Positions 7,218 through 14,324 of a DNA stretch of 14,324 nt are shown one piece after another. The notes beneath the pieces were generated by a model. The model was not told the DNA's origin and searched no databases. It was given only the letters and a program-made list of their open reading frames with translations. This DNA comes from Bacteroidota bacterium. Lineage in GTDB: Bacteria > Bacteroidota > Bacteroidia > Bacteroidales > VadinHA17. Within the stretch, counting starts at the first letter, position 1. Every line of letters starts with the position of its first letter. Both the position numbers and the translations under genes were made by a program. The stretch covers positions 1 through 14,324 of the forward strand of contig JAEYZD010000174.1 in NCBI GenBank assembly GCA_023430725.1. The letters are read 5' to 3'.

Positions 7218-9638
7218 ATGTTAAGGAACCTGATCAAGTACAGCGTGCGCTCTTTCAAGCGTCAGAGATCATACATAATCATAAACATACTGGGTCTTTC
7301 GATAGGGATAGCATGCAGTCTGTTGATTGCAATTTTCGTATTGAATGAAGCAAGTTATGATAAGTACAATGAGAAGAAGGAGAGAATTTACAGGCTTGTA
7401 CTGAACGGTAAGATAGGCGGACAGGAGATAGTTGGCGCGTTCACCCCTTCAGTGATGGGTCCTACAATGGCTGAAGAATTCCCTGAGGTGGAGGATTTCC
7501 TTCGGATGACCGGTTCGGGTCCGACAGTTGTTGAATACGATGCGCATATTTTTACAGAAGACAATCTAATACAGGCAGATTCATCATTTCTTGACTTTTT
7601 TACAATTCCTGTAATCACGGGAGACCCTCAGAAGATGCTTAATGCCCCCCACAAGGCTGTCCTGACAGAGTCCACGGCAAAAAAGATATTCGGTGAGGAA
7701 TCTCCGATCGACAAGGCGTTGAAGATCGGTTCTGATTCTGTGCGTTATATAGTAACGGGAGTCATTGGCGATATCCCTGAGAATTCCCATTTCGATGCCA
7801 ACATTATCACCTCTTTCATGACAAACCCCCGGTCAAAGGCACCTGACTGGATGAGTAACAGCTTCAGCACCTACCTTCTTCTCAATCCCAATGCAAGCGC
7901 CTCGGATGTTGAGACGAAGATCACGGATTTGCTTGTCAAGTATGTTGGTCCGGAGCTGCAAAAGTATATGGGAATCACAATTGACGAGTTCATCGGACAG
8001 GGCAACAGATACGAGTATTTCCTTCAAAACCTGGAAGAGATACATCTTGATCCATCGGTACAGCAGGAATTCAAGGCGGCCAGTGACCCGAAGTACCTGA
8101 CCATATTCGGAAGCGTTGCCATACTCATCGTGCTTATTGCAGCAGTTAATTTCATGAACCTGTCTACTGCCCAGGCATCGCGCAGAGCGAAGGAGGTAGG
8201 GATCAAGAAAGTTGGAGGATCGACCCGGGGAATGCTGGTCACTCAGTTCCTGGCGGAATCTTTTATCCTTTCGTTTATCTCGTTGCTTCTCGCCCTTGTA
8301 ATCATAAAGGTAAGCCTGCCCTATTTCAGCAACCTCCTGGGAACGAAGCTGGAGTTTAACCTTCTGTCCTACTGGTATACAATTCCGGCGATGCTGCTGT
8401 TCACGGTTGTGGTTGCACTGCTTGCAGGCAGCTACCCCGCCATGTTCCTTTCTTCCTTCAATCCGTACGAAGTCCTCAAGGGAAGCATCTCCGGCAGCAT
8501 GAAGAACGGCAGGATGAGGAGGGTTCTAGTCGTATTCCAGTTCGCGGTCTCAATCTTGCTCATTGTCGGTACGGCGGTGATGTACAGGCAGATAAACTTC
8601 ATGCTCAATAAGGACGTGGGTTTCAATAAGGAACAGCTGATTGTGATTGAAAGGGCCCATGTGCTCGGACCACGGTGGAAGGCATTCAAGGATGCGGCCA
8701 GGGAGATCCCGGGCGTTGTCAATATCGCAAGTTCAACAGCAGTTCCCGGCAGGAACAACAATAACAACGGTTACCTTATTGAGGGGAGAGACGACGAGTC
8801 ATTCCTGATGGCAACCAACTGGGTTGACCCTGATTACCTCGATACATATGGGATGACGCTTGCCTCCGGAAGATTTTTCAGTGATTCCCATATGACAGAC
8901 AATGAAGCATGTCTTGTGAATGAAAGCGCTGTCAAGGAGTTTGGCCTTGATCAACCGGACCAGACAAGAATCATCAGACCCGGTGATGAGGAGCGCCTTC
9001 TCAGTATGCCAATAATAGGGGTAGTTAAGAACTTCAACCATGAATCACTCCGAAACCCGATCCAACCATATGTCTTCTGTTTCAAGGGAGACAATCAGTC
9101 GTGGGGCTATCTGACTGTCAGGCTGGAAGCACAGACGTATTCCGTGACAATAGCTGAAATAGAAAAGCTCTGGAAGGAGTTCACTGCCAATAATCCGCTG
9201 CAATACTACTTTGTGGACGATGACTTTGAAAATATGTATAAGCAGGAGAAGCAGAATGCACAGATGGCTGTCATCTTCTCAATCCTGGCACTTTTTATTG
9301 CTGCCCTGGGTCTTTTCGGACTGACTTCATATACAGTTGAACAGCGCACCAAGGAGATCGGAGTAAGAAAGGCCATGGGATCTTCAGTGGCAGGAATTTA
9401 TCTCGTGATATCAAGGGAAGTCATTATACTGGTCTCTGTATCAGCTCTTCTGGCATGGCCGCTGATCTGGTACTTCGCCGGAAAATGGCTTGAAAGCTTC
9501 CACTACCGGATTGAACTTGGAGTACCTGTGCTCCTGGCCGGGTTTGTCGTTGCACTTGCGATAGCACTCATGACTATAAGTTACCGTATAATCAGGGCTG
9601 CCAGGGTCAATCCTGCACAGTCACTGAAATATGAGTAA
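7218..9638 (+). CDS. FtsX/MacB-type ABC transporter permease
   Basis: This inner-membrane permease is of the type VII (MacB/FtsX/LolCE-like) ABC class, which uses ATP hydrolysis for mechanical work on periplasmic substrates. It has 806 residues in the duplicated four-plus-four helix form common in Bacteroidota: helices near 20-42, 295-317, 343-365, 388-410, 434-456, 683-706, 732-755 and 768-790, with large MacB-like periplasmic domains at about 43-290 and 457-680. The cytoplasmic motifs KEVGIKKVGGS (325-335) and KEIGVRKAMGS (712-722) repeat once per half and mark the contacts with the ATPase. It ends in the typical PAQSLKYE. It has no ATPase domain, so it needs a separate one; the MacB/LolD-like ATPase at 11580-12245 is the obvious candidate. 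The start (MLRNLIKYSVRSFKRQRSY) fits the family. The substrate is unknown. Confidence 0.92.
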   Translation: MLRNLIKYSVRSFKRQRSYIIINILGLSIGIACSLLIAIFVLNEASYDKYNEKKERIYRLVLNGKIGGQEIVGAFTPSVMGPTMAEEFPEVEDFLRMTGSGPTVVEYDAHIFTEDNLIQADSSFLDFFTIPVITGDPQKMLNAPHKAVLTESTAKKIFGEESPIDKALKIGSDSVRYIVTGVIGDIPENSHFDANIITSFMTNPRSKAPDWMSNSFSTYLLLNPNASASDVETKITDLLVKYVGPELQKYMGITIDEFIGQGNRYEYFLQNLEEIHLDPSVQQEFKAASDPKYLTIFGSVAILIVLIAAVNFMNLSTAQASRRAKEVGIKKVGGSTRGMLVTQFLAESFILSFISLLLALVIIKVSLPYFSNLLGTKLEFNLLSYWYTIPAMLLFTVVVALLAGSYPAMFLSSFNPYEVLKGSISGSMKNGRMRRVLVVFQFAVSILLIVGTAVMYRQINFMLNKDVGFNKEQLIVIERAHVLGPRWKAFKDAAREIPGVVNIASSTAVPGRNNNNNGYLIEGRDDESFLMATNWVDPDYLDTYGMTLASGRFFSDSHMTDNEACLVNESAVKEFGLDQPDQTRIIRPGDEERLLSMPIIGVVKNFNHESLRNPIQPYVFCFKGDNQSWGYLTVRLEAQTYSVTIAEIEKLWKEFTANNPLQYYFVDDDFENMYKQEKQNAQMAVIFSILALFIAALGLFGLTSYTVEQRTKEIGVRKAMGSSVAGIYLVISREVIILVSVSALLAWPLIWYFAGKWLESFHYRIELGVPVLLAGFVVALAIALMTISYRIIRAARVNPAQSLKYE

Positions 9639-9675
9639 GCGGAATAAATGAAATCGGGCGGGGAATTATCCTCTA

Positions 9676-9984
9676 TCAGTACATTTTGTTGATCAGCTTT
9701 CCGATCTCATCCCTCTCCCTGAGGGGGAACGAGTGGTTGCGGCCGTCTCTCGTGACTATCTGCAAACCCTTTGCGGCAAATATCCCCTTGCCAAAGTAAA
9801 TGACTTCCAGAATATTGTCGAACAATATCTCAAAATTGAACTTCTCAGCCTCATCTGAGAGGGTTTTGAAGTAGATTCTCTGGTTTGTAAGGATAAGTTT
9901 GCCGCTGATCCTTAGGTTCTCAATCAGCTGATTGGTGTCACCTGCCTTGATCACAACTTCATTGGGATATAATTTAACTGTCAT
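9676..9984 (-). CDS. Small GRAM/PH-like domain protein
   Basis: This 102-residue protein has no signal peptide or membrane helix. The pattern is GRAM-like: a beta-rich start, then SGKLILTNQRIYFKT (27-41), in which a L-x-LTN-x-R-I-x-F core is typical of GRAM and bacterial PH-like folds, a NFEILFDNILEV strand pair, and a closing helix ERDEIGKLINKM. Such domains bind lipids or proteins; no specific role can be assigned. The ATG at 9984 has a weak AGG 6 nt upstream. It stands alone on the minus strand between the permease, whose stop is 37 nt away and convergent, and the divergently read regulator, so it may share regulatory DNA with the latter. The domain call is from pattern recognition only. 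Confidence 0.7.
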   Translation of the reverse strand: MTVKLYPNEVVIKAGDTNQLIENLRISGKLILTNQRIYFKTLSDEAEKFNFEILFDNILEVIYFGKGIFAAKGLQIVTRDGRNHSFPLRERDEIGKLINKMY

Positions 9985-10092
9985 AACACCTGGTTTTCTT
10001 CGTTTTGGCTGTCAGACCGTCCGATCTGGCTGACATACAAAAGACTCATGCAACGCCCCGGATGCTGCACACAGAAACCCGGACAGCTGATA

Positions 10093-10104
10093 TTTTGTAC
10101 AAAA
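10093..10104. repeat. Perfect 12-bp palindrome
   Basis: TTTTGTACAAAA is identical on both strands. It lies between the GRAM gene and the regulator and could be an operator. Its low complexity makes chance possible. Confidence 0.35.
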
Positions 10105-10129
10105 CCGAAAAAAATGTCTATTAAATTGA

Positions 10130-10147
10130 CACAATTCCGGAAATGTG
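10130..10147. promoter_or_regulatory. Near-perfect 18-bp inverted repeat before the regulator
   Basis: CACAATTCCGGAAATGTG is symmetric at eight of nine base pairs around the core TTCCGGAA; the exception is an A facing an A. It overlaps the end of a TTGACA at 10126-10131 and ends 23 bp before the ATG at 10171. That placement would suit a repressor or autoregulatory site, but no binding protein is known. Confidence 0.4.
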
Positions 10148-10170
10148 CCGTCTTTAGAAAAACCACATTC

Positions 10171-11535
10171 ATGGTAAAAGGAAAGATACTCATTGTTGAC
10201 AGGGAGAAGGAATCACTCCTGGCAGCGGAGAAGGTCCTGCAAAGCGAATTTGAAAAGGTAATCACTGTTCAGTCGCCTGACCGTATCAGTGAAACATTCC
10301 GGCAGACGGAGGTTGATGTGGTGTTGCTGGATTCAAATTTCAAATCATCAGTACACAACGGAAACGAGGGACTTTTCTGGATGAGAGAGGTTCTTAACCA
10401 TGACCGGAATATAAGTGTTGTGATAGTTACCTCCTCGGAGGACAGTGACCTGGCAGTAAAGGCAATAAGGGAAGGGGCCTTTGATTTTATCCGGAAGCCC
10501 TGGGAGGAGGCAAAGCTGCTTGCAACTGTAAATGCAGCCTGGCAGCTCAGGCAATCGAAGCTGGAGGCATCATCACTGAAAAAGGATAATATTCAGCTGA
10601 AGGAGGCCATAAACAGCGGCAGTGAGAAGATTATCAGGGGAGCCTCTCCAACCATGATAAGGGTATTGGACACAGTGAAGAAGGTTGCCGCCACCGATGC
10701 CAATGTTCTTATAACCGGTGAGAACGGTACAGGCAAGGAGTTAATTGCCAAAGAGATACACAGATTATCGGGGAGGTCCGGGGAGCTGATGGTCAGTGTA
10801 GACATGGGGTCAGTCACTGAGTCACTCATTGAGAGCGAGCTCTTCGGCCATGTCCGAGGCGCCTTCACAGATGCCCGGGAGGAGAGGGTAGGGAAGTTAG
10901 AAGCCGCGAACAACAGCACCCTGTTTCTGGATGAGATCGGGAATCTGTCACTTCAGGCCCAGTCAAAGATTCTGCGGGTGTTACAGTCCCGCTCTGTTTG
11001 CAGGGTCGGATCCAACCGGCAGACCGGAATTGACATAAGGCTTATCACCGCAACAAACTGTGATTTAGAGAAAATGGTAAAAGAGGGCCGCTTTCGGGAG
11101 GATCTTCTTTACAGGATTAATACTATCATGATTGAGGTTCCTCCATTGCGTGACAGGGTTGATGACATTCCAATCCTGGCGAAACATTTTCTGCGCGAAT
11201 ACAGCTCCAGGTATGGCAGGGGTGAAATGAGGATCAGCATTCAGGGTCTTGAAAAGCTGGCGACACACTACTGGCCCGGAAATGTAAGAGAGTTGCAGCA
11301 TGCAATAGAGAAGGCTGTTATACTTAGCGACTCTCCTGTGCTCAAGCCGTCTGATTTTATTTTCAGCCCCGCTCTGGCAAGATCATCCCACGCAGAGATG
11401 ACGCTTGAGGAGATGGAGAAGAGGTTCATTGCTGAGAGCCTGAGGAGGCACAACGGGAACATAACCGCAACAGCCGGCAAACTGGGCATTACACGGCAGA
11501 CGCTCTATAACAAGATGAATTCCTACGGGTTGTAG
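10171..11535 (+). CDS. NtrC-family sigma-54-dependent response regulator
   Basis: This two-component activator of RpoN promoters has 454 residues in three parts. The receiver (about 4-125) has Asp54 (VVLLDSNF) as phosphoacceptor, Thr87 and Lys109 (RKPW). The AAA+ domain (about 160-385) has Walker A GENGTGKE (183-190), Walker B TLFLDEIGNL from 250, and RFREDLLYRIN. A Fis-type helix-turn-helix (about 432-451, ITATAGKLGITRQTLYNKM) closes it. Two key motifs deviate: the acidic pair after beta-1 is Asp10-Arg11-Glu12 where Asp-Asp is usual, and the sigma-54 contact loop is GAFTDA (230-235) where GAFTGA is standard. The start at 10171 (MVKGKILIVDRE) is preferred because the receiver begins at once; an upstream in-frame ATG at 10048 would add 41 unrelated residues. 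No kinase gene is adjacent within the window. Likely targets are the flanking transport genes, by neighbourhood only. Confidence 0.92.
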   Translation: MVKGKILIVDREKESLLAAEKVLQSEFEKVITVQSPDRISETFRQTEVDVVLLDSNFKSSVHNGNEGLFWMREVLNHDRNISVVIVTSSEDSDLAVKAIREGAFDFIRKPWEEAKLLATVNAAWQLRQSKLEASSLKKDNIQLKEAINSGSEKIIRGASPTMIRVLDTVKKVAATDANVLITGENGTGKELIAKEIHRLSGRSGELMVSVDMGSVTESLIESELFGHVRGAFTDAREERVGKLEAANNSTLFLDEIGNLSLQAQSKILRVLQSRSVCRVGSNRQTGIDIRLITATNCDLEKMVKEGRFREDLLYRINTIMIEVPPLRDRVDDIPILAKHFLREYSSRYGRGEMRISIQGLEKLATHYWPGNVRELQHAIEKAVILSDSPVLKPSDFIFSPALARSSHAEMTLEEMEKRFIAESLRRHNGNITATAGKLGITRQTLYNKMNSYGL

Positions 11536-11579
11536 CGCGCAGGAATTCAATTTTCATTACAGTGTGCCCGGAGGTGAAC

Positions 11580-12245
11580 CTAAAGTGTAACTACCTGCCC
11601 GTCAAATAGATTTACAATCCTGTGAGCATAGCCTGCATCCCTGTCAGAGTGTGTCACCATAATTATGGTTGTACCCTCCTTGTTCAGTTCAGATAAAAGG
11701 TTGATGACTTCAATACCGTTTTTTGAGTCAAGGTTGCCCGTAGGTTCATCTGCCAGGATCAGCTTTGGATTGGCCACAACTGCCCTTGCAATTGCCACCC
11801 TCTGCTGCTGACCTCCCGACAATTGCTGGGGGAAGTGTTTGGCACGATGAGTGATCTTCATCCGTTCAAGCGCATCCTCAACCTTCTTTTTTCTTTCGCC
11901 GGTCTTCATCTTCAGATAGATAAGCGGCAATTCGACATTTTCATAGACGTTCAGTTCGTCTATCAGGTTGAAACTCTGGAAGACAAATCCGATGTTTCCC
12001 TTCCTGAAAATTGTGCGATCACGCTCCCTCAGGTTTGCCACCTCTGTTCCGTTAAAGAGATAGCTTCCGGATGTGGGATTGTCAAGGAGACCAAGGATAT
12101 TAAGAAGAGTCGATTTACCGCATCCGGAAGGACCCATTACGGCAACATATTCACCCTCTTTTACTTCCAGGCAGACTTTGTTGAGCGCTGTCGTCTCTAC
12201 CTCTTCCGTGCGGAAGACCTTTGTCAAATCATTAGTCTTGATCAT
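11580..12245 (-). CDS. MacB/LolD-type ABC transporter ATP-binding protein
   Basis: This 221-residue cytoplasmic ATPase energises a type VII permease. All motifs are present: Walker A GPSGCGKST (38-46), Q-loop FVFQSFNL (Gln90), signature LSGGQQQR (142-149), Walker B LILADEP (162-168), D-loop NLDS and H-loop His199 (MVTHSD). The wording of the signature and the EPTGNLDS segment place it in the MacB/LolD/FtsE branch. It is the last gene of the tolC-like > hlyD-like > ATPase run, 17 nt after the adaptor, and it converges on the regulator with 44 nt between stop codons. No permease follows it in the operon. Its partner is probably the FtsX-type permease at 7218-9638, or one upstream of the window edge. 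Confidence 0.95.
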   Translation of the reverse strand: MIKTNDLTKVFRTEEVETTALNKVCLEVKEGEYVAVMGPSGCGKSTLLNILGLLDNPTSGSYLFNGTEVANLRERDRTIFRKGNIGFVFQSFNLIDELNVYENVELPLIYLKMKTGERKKKVEDALERMKITHRAKHFPQQLSGGQQQRVAIARAVVANPKLILADEPTGNLDSKNGIEVINLLSELNKEGTTIIMVTHSDRDAGYAHRIVNLFDGQVVTL

Positions 12246-12262
12246 GATTTCAGTATTAATTG

Positions 12263-13543
12263 TTATTTGCTGTTTTTAAAAACCAGTTTTTCATTATTCC
12301 CGAAGGTCTCATATCCTGAGATTATCACCTTCTCTCCCGGCTGTAATCCTTCCAGGACCTCGTAGTACTTTGGATTCTTTCTCCCTGTTGAGATGTCTCT
12401 CCGGGTGGCATATGATTCTGAGGGATCAACCACGTATATCCACTGTCCTCCGGTTTCCTGGAAGAATCCGCCGATAGGTACAAGTATGGCGGTTTTGGGT
12501 TGACCCAGCTGAAGGCTTGTATAATAGGTCTGGCCAGTGCGGATGTTCCCTGGCACAGTGTCAGTGAATACCATATCTATTTTGAAGGTTCCGTTTCGCA
12601 CTTCGGGGTACACCCTGCGCACCGTCAGGTTAAAGGCATTGCCCTGCCTGTCGAGTGTTGCTGTGAGGCCGGTACGGATCCTGTCAATATAATGCTCATC
12701 TATCTGGGCGGTCACCTTAAAGGATGTCAGCACGTTGATCTGGCCCATATTGGCGCCCCTGGAGATGGACTGGCCGATTTCGGGCACCAGCAACCCAAGC
12801 TGGCCGTCAACGGTTGCCCGCACATTCAGGTTCTCCATCCGGTGCCTGACTAGCGCCAGGTTTTTGCGCATGTTATCGAGGTTGTTTTTCAGGTTGTCTA
12901 CCTGAACCGAGCGGAAGACTGAATCCTGCTTCTGTCTCTCAACGAAGAGCTCCTCCGACTGAATAGCCATGTCAAGATCCTCCTTTGAGCGGATGAACTC
13001 CTCCACCGAGATGAGGCTGTCACGCATCAGCATCCGGTTCTGGTCGTAGTTCCGTTTTTTTCTCTCGATGTCATATTTCAGATTCAGCAGTTCCCGTTTG
13101 ATCTGCAATCTGTCCTGCTCCATGGCTATCTGGGTGTTCCTCAGGAAGTTCTCCTTTTCTGCCAGTTGTGCTTCACTGTCGAGTATGTTGAGATAAAGGT
13201 CGGGGTTGGAGAGCTTCAGGATGATGTCCCTCTCTCTGACCATAGATCCCTCTTCAATGAGTATCTCCTCCACACGGCCCCCCTCCTGGGCATCGAGGAA
13301 TATCGTACTGATTGGTTCAACAGTGCCCGGAACGGTTATGTAATCATTGAAGACGTTCTCCGTTACGGTCTCAATTATGAGCTTATCCTTCTCCACCCTG
13401 AAGGTAGATGTTCGCTCTGCGAAGAATGCCATATACATAAGTACTGCAAATGCTATGGCACCGGCGATCCAGGCAATGTGTCTTCCCCTTATGCCCTTTT
13501 TCTTCTCAATGGGTTTGTCCATTCTTTCAAGCGGCTTGTCCAT
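12263..13543 (-). CDS. HlyD/MacA-type periplasmic adaptor (membrane fusion protein)
   Basis: This adaptor links an inner-membrane transporter to a TolC-like channel. It has 426 residues: a short cytoplasmic Lys-rich head, one membrane anchor (about 22-42), a first half-lipoyl segment (about 84-113, AQEGGRVEEILIEEGSMV), a long alpha-hairpin coiled coil (about 120-238, rich in Glu/Lys/Arg/Asn), a second lipoyl half (about 240-270, VRATVDGQLGLLVPEIGQSI), a beta-barrel (about 275-350) and a membrane-proximal C-terminal domain ending VIISGYETFGNNEKLVFKN. The start is ambiguous. The N-terminus carries a duplicated MDKP (residues 1 and 8), and either the ATG at 13543 or the one at 13522 could be used; neither has a Shine-Dalgarno sequence. 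It lies 17 nt after the tolC-like gene and 17 nt before the ATPase. Confidence 0.93.
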   Translation of the reverse strand: MDKPLERMDKPIEKKKGIRGRHIAWIAGAIAFAVLMYMAFFAERTSTFRVEKDKLIIETVTENVFNDYITVPGTVEPISTIFLDAQEGGRVEEILIEEGSMVRERDIILKLSNPDLYLNILDSEAQLAEKENFLRNTQIAMEQDRLQIKRELLNLKYDIERKKRNYDQNRMLMRDSLISVEEFIRSKEDLDMAIQSEELFVERQKQDSVFRSVQVDNLKNNLDNMRKNLALVRHRMENLNVRATVDGQLGLLVPEIGQSISRGANMGQINVLTSFKVTAQIDEHYIDRIRTGLTATLDRQGNAFNLTVRRVYPEVRNGTFKIDMVFTDTVPGNIRTGQTYYTSLQLGQPKTAILVPIGGFFQETGGQWIYVVDPSESYATRRDISTGRKNPKYYEVLEGLQPGEKVIISGYETFGNNEKLVFKNSK

Positions 13544-13560
13544 TCTATTTAAATTTGAGT

Positions 13561-14324
13561 TTAGTTGATTACAAGATTTTCATACTCACCTGTCAGGAAA
13601 AACCGGATGGTCAGTTCACGTATCATCAGTTGCAGTTTGGTTCTGAGAGCCTCTGTCTCAGCCGAGAACAGGGTGGTTCTTGAAGCAGAGTAATCAGTGA
13701 CGTCCACGAGGCCCGATTCAAATTTCTTTTCCACGGCGTTATAGGATTTCCTGTTGAACTCCAGGTTGGCTTCAGCAGCCAGGTACTCCTGCTTTCCACG
13801 GTGGTAACTCAGACAGGCATTTTCTATCTCCGTATAGAGATTGTTCTTCTCCAGTTCGAGCCGGAGCTCCGTGTCACTCTTCCGGATCTTTGCCAGTTTT
13901 ATATTCCTGGCGGCGGAATACCTGTTGAAGATCGGGATATTAAGCGAGAGGTACACGGCCTGGCTGTTGTTGTTCTTCAGCTGACTGGAGAATGAGGCCT
14001 GCTCTGCAGCATCCTCACCAAGCACCTTATAATAACCTGTGTAGATGGCTCCGCCTGCTGACAGGCCGGGAGCAAGCTGACCCTTTGCCGCAGCAAGCTG
14101 TTTTTCTGATGCTTCCAGTTCATACTCAATGGCTTTGAGCCGTGGGAGGACACGGGCTGCCACCTGGTATACGCTGTCTGCTCCGTATCCGGCATCGCTG
14201 ATAAGTATACCGTCAAGGTCAGGCAGCTGAATGTCAAACTCCTCACCTGACTGTAACTGTAGCATCTGCTTAAGTTGTGTTACCGCCTGGCTTGCGTTGT
14301 TCCGGGCTATCGTCCAGGTAAGCC
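13561..14324 (-). CDS. TolC-family outer membrane efflux protein (partial, N-terminus beyond window)
   Basis: This is the outer-membrane channel component of a tripartite exporter. The frame is open to the window edge, so only the C-terminal 253 residues or so are seen; the signal peptide and first repeat are missing. The visible part starts in a helix (WTIARNNASQAVTQLKQMLQLQ), then shows the second OEP repeat: LPRLKAIEYELEASEKQLAAAKGQLAPGLSAGG is split here as helix, GQLAPGLS turn and beta strand (AIYTGYY), followed by YLSLNIPIFNR and two long helices (about 140-240) with the family-like SYNAVEKKFESGLVDVTDY. In this family the GQ-x-x-P-x-L turn leads into the outer-membrane strand. It is the first visible gene of the operon with the adaptor and the ATPase. 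Confidence 0.9.
   Translation of the reverse strand, partial: LTWTIARNNASQAVTQLKQMLQLQSGEEFDIQLPDLDGILISDAGYGADSVYQVAARVLPRLKAIEYELEASEKQLAAAKGQLAPGLSAGGAIYTGYYKVLGEDAAEQASFSSQLKNNNSQAVYLSLNIPIFNRYSAARNIKLAKIRKSDTELRLELEKNNLYTEIENACLSYHRGKQEYLAAEANLEFNRKSYNAVEKKFESGLVDVTDYSASRTTLFSAETEALRTKLQLMIRELTIRFFLTGEYENLVIN

Larger units (their letters stand above)
9985..10170. other. Divergent intergenic region with several dyads
   Basis: This region separates the GRAM gene from the regulator if the regulator starts at 10171. It contains an imperfect dyad GTCAG...CTGAC at 10011-10034, the 12-bp palindrome at 10093-10104 and the 18-bp near-palindrome at 10130-10147. An open frame extends the regulator upstream to 10048, but its 41 residues are Cys/Lys-rich, match no domain, and coincide with the dyads, so I read it as non-coding. 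Confidence 0.5.

Noticed and set aside
8752..8770. Run of AAC/AAT codons (five Asn) in the permease
   Set aside because: It is a short low-complexity turn in a periplasmic domain with the frame intact; no sign of slippage or repeat expansion beyond this.
10048..10170. Upstream in-frame extension of the response regulator (41 residues)
   Set aside because: It matches no domain, is Cys/Lys-rich, has no ribosome-binding site and overlaps two palindromes; the receiver fold begins right after the ATG at 10171.
11536..11579. Possible bidirectional terminator between the regulator and the ATPase
   Set aside because: The 44 bases contain no clear GC-rich stem followed by a T tract on either strand.

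Overview
The window looks like a chromosomal segment of a Bacteroidota bacterium. The evidence is protein style: an 806-residue FtsX/MacB-type permease, a HlyD-type adaptor and an NtrC-type regulator, all in forms typical of that phylum. Most genes also lack a clear Shine-Dalgarno sequence, and one promoter candidate fits the Bacteroidota -33/-7 pattern. No database search was possible, so this placement is inference. No tRNA, rRNA, CRISPR array, insertion sequence or attachment site was seen.

Left part (1-6983, all minus strand): a respiratory nitrate reductase operon read narK-narG-narH-narJ, with narJ cut by the window edge and narI expected beyond it. NarK brings in nitrate or exchanges it for nitrite. 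NarG (Mo-bisMGD plus FS0 cluster) reduces nitrate on the cytoplasmic side, NarH (four Fe-S clusters) carries electrons, and NarJ inserts the cofactor. All cofactor ligands checked are present, and the proteins resemble the enterobacterial NarGHJ closely. Upstream of narK lies a perfect 16-bp Crp/Fnr-type palindrome whose centre sits 41.5 bp upstream of the start predicted from a Bacteroidota-like promoter. This suggests activation by an anaerobic or NO-responsive Crp/Fnr-family protein.

Middle and right part (7218-14324): an envelope efflux or ABC-export locus. It has an FtsX/MacB-type permease (+), a small GRAM/PH-like protein (-), an NtrC-type sigma-54 response regulator (+), and a minus-strand operon tolC-like > hlyD/macA-like > macB/lolD-like ATPase that converges on the regulator. 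The pump parts are therefore split on both sides of the regulator, and no histidine kinase is in view. The regulator has two deviations in key motifs: Arg in the acidic pocket, and GAFTDA instead of GAFTGA. The gap between the GRAM gene and the regulator carries several dyad symmetries.

The nar genes appear more GC-rich than the permease: two sampled 60-base lines of narG are 37/60 GC, and one sampled line of the permease is 26/60. The two halves look like independent functional modules lying back to back at 6984-7217.
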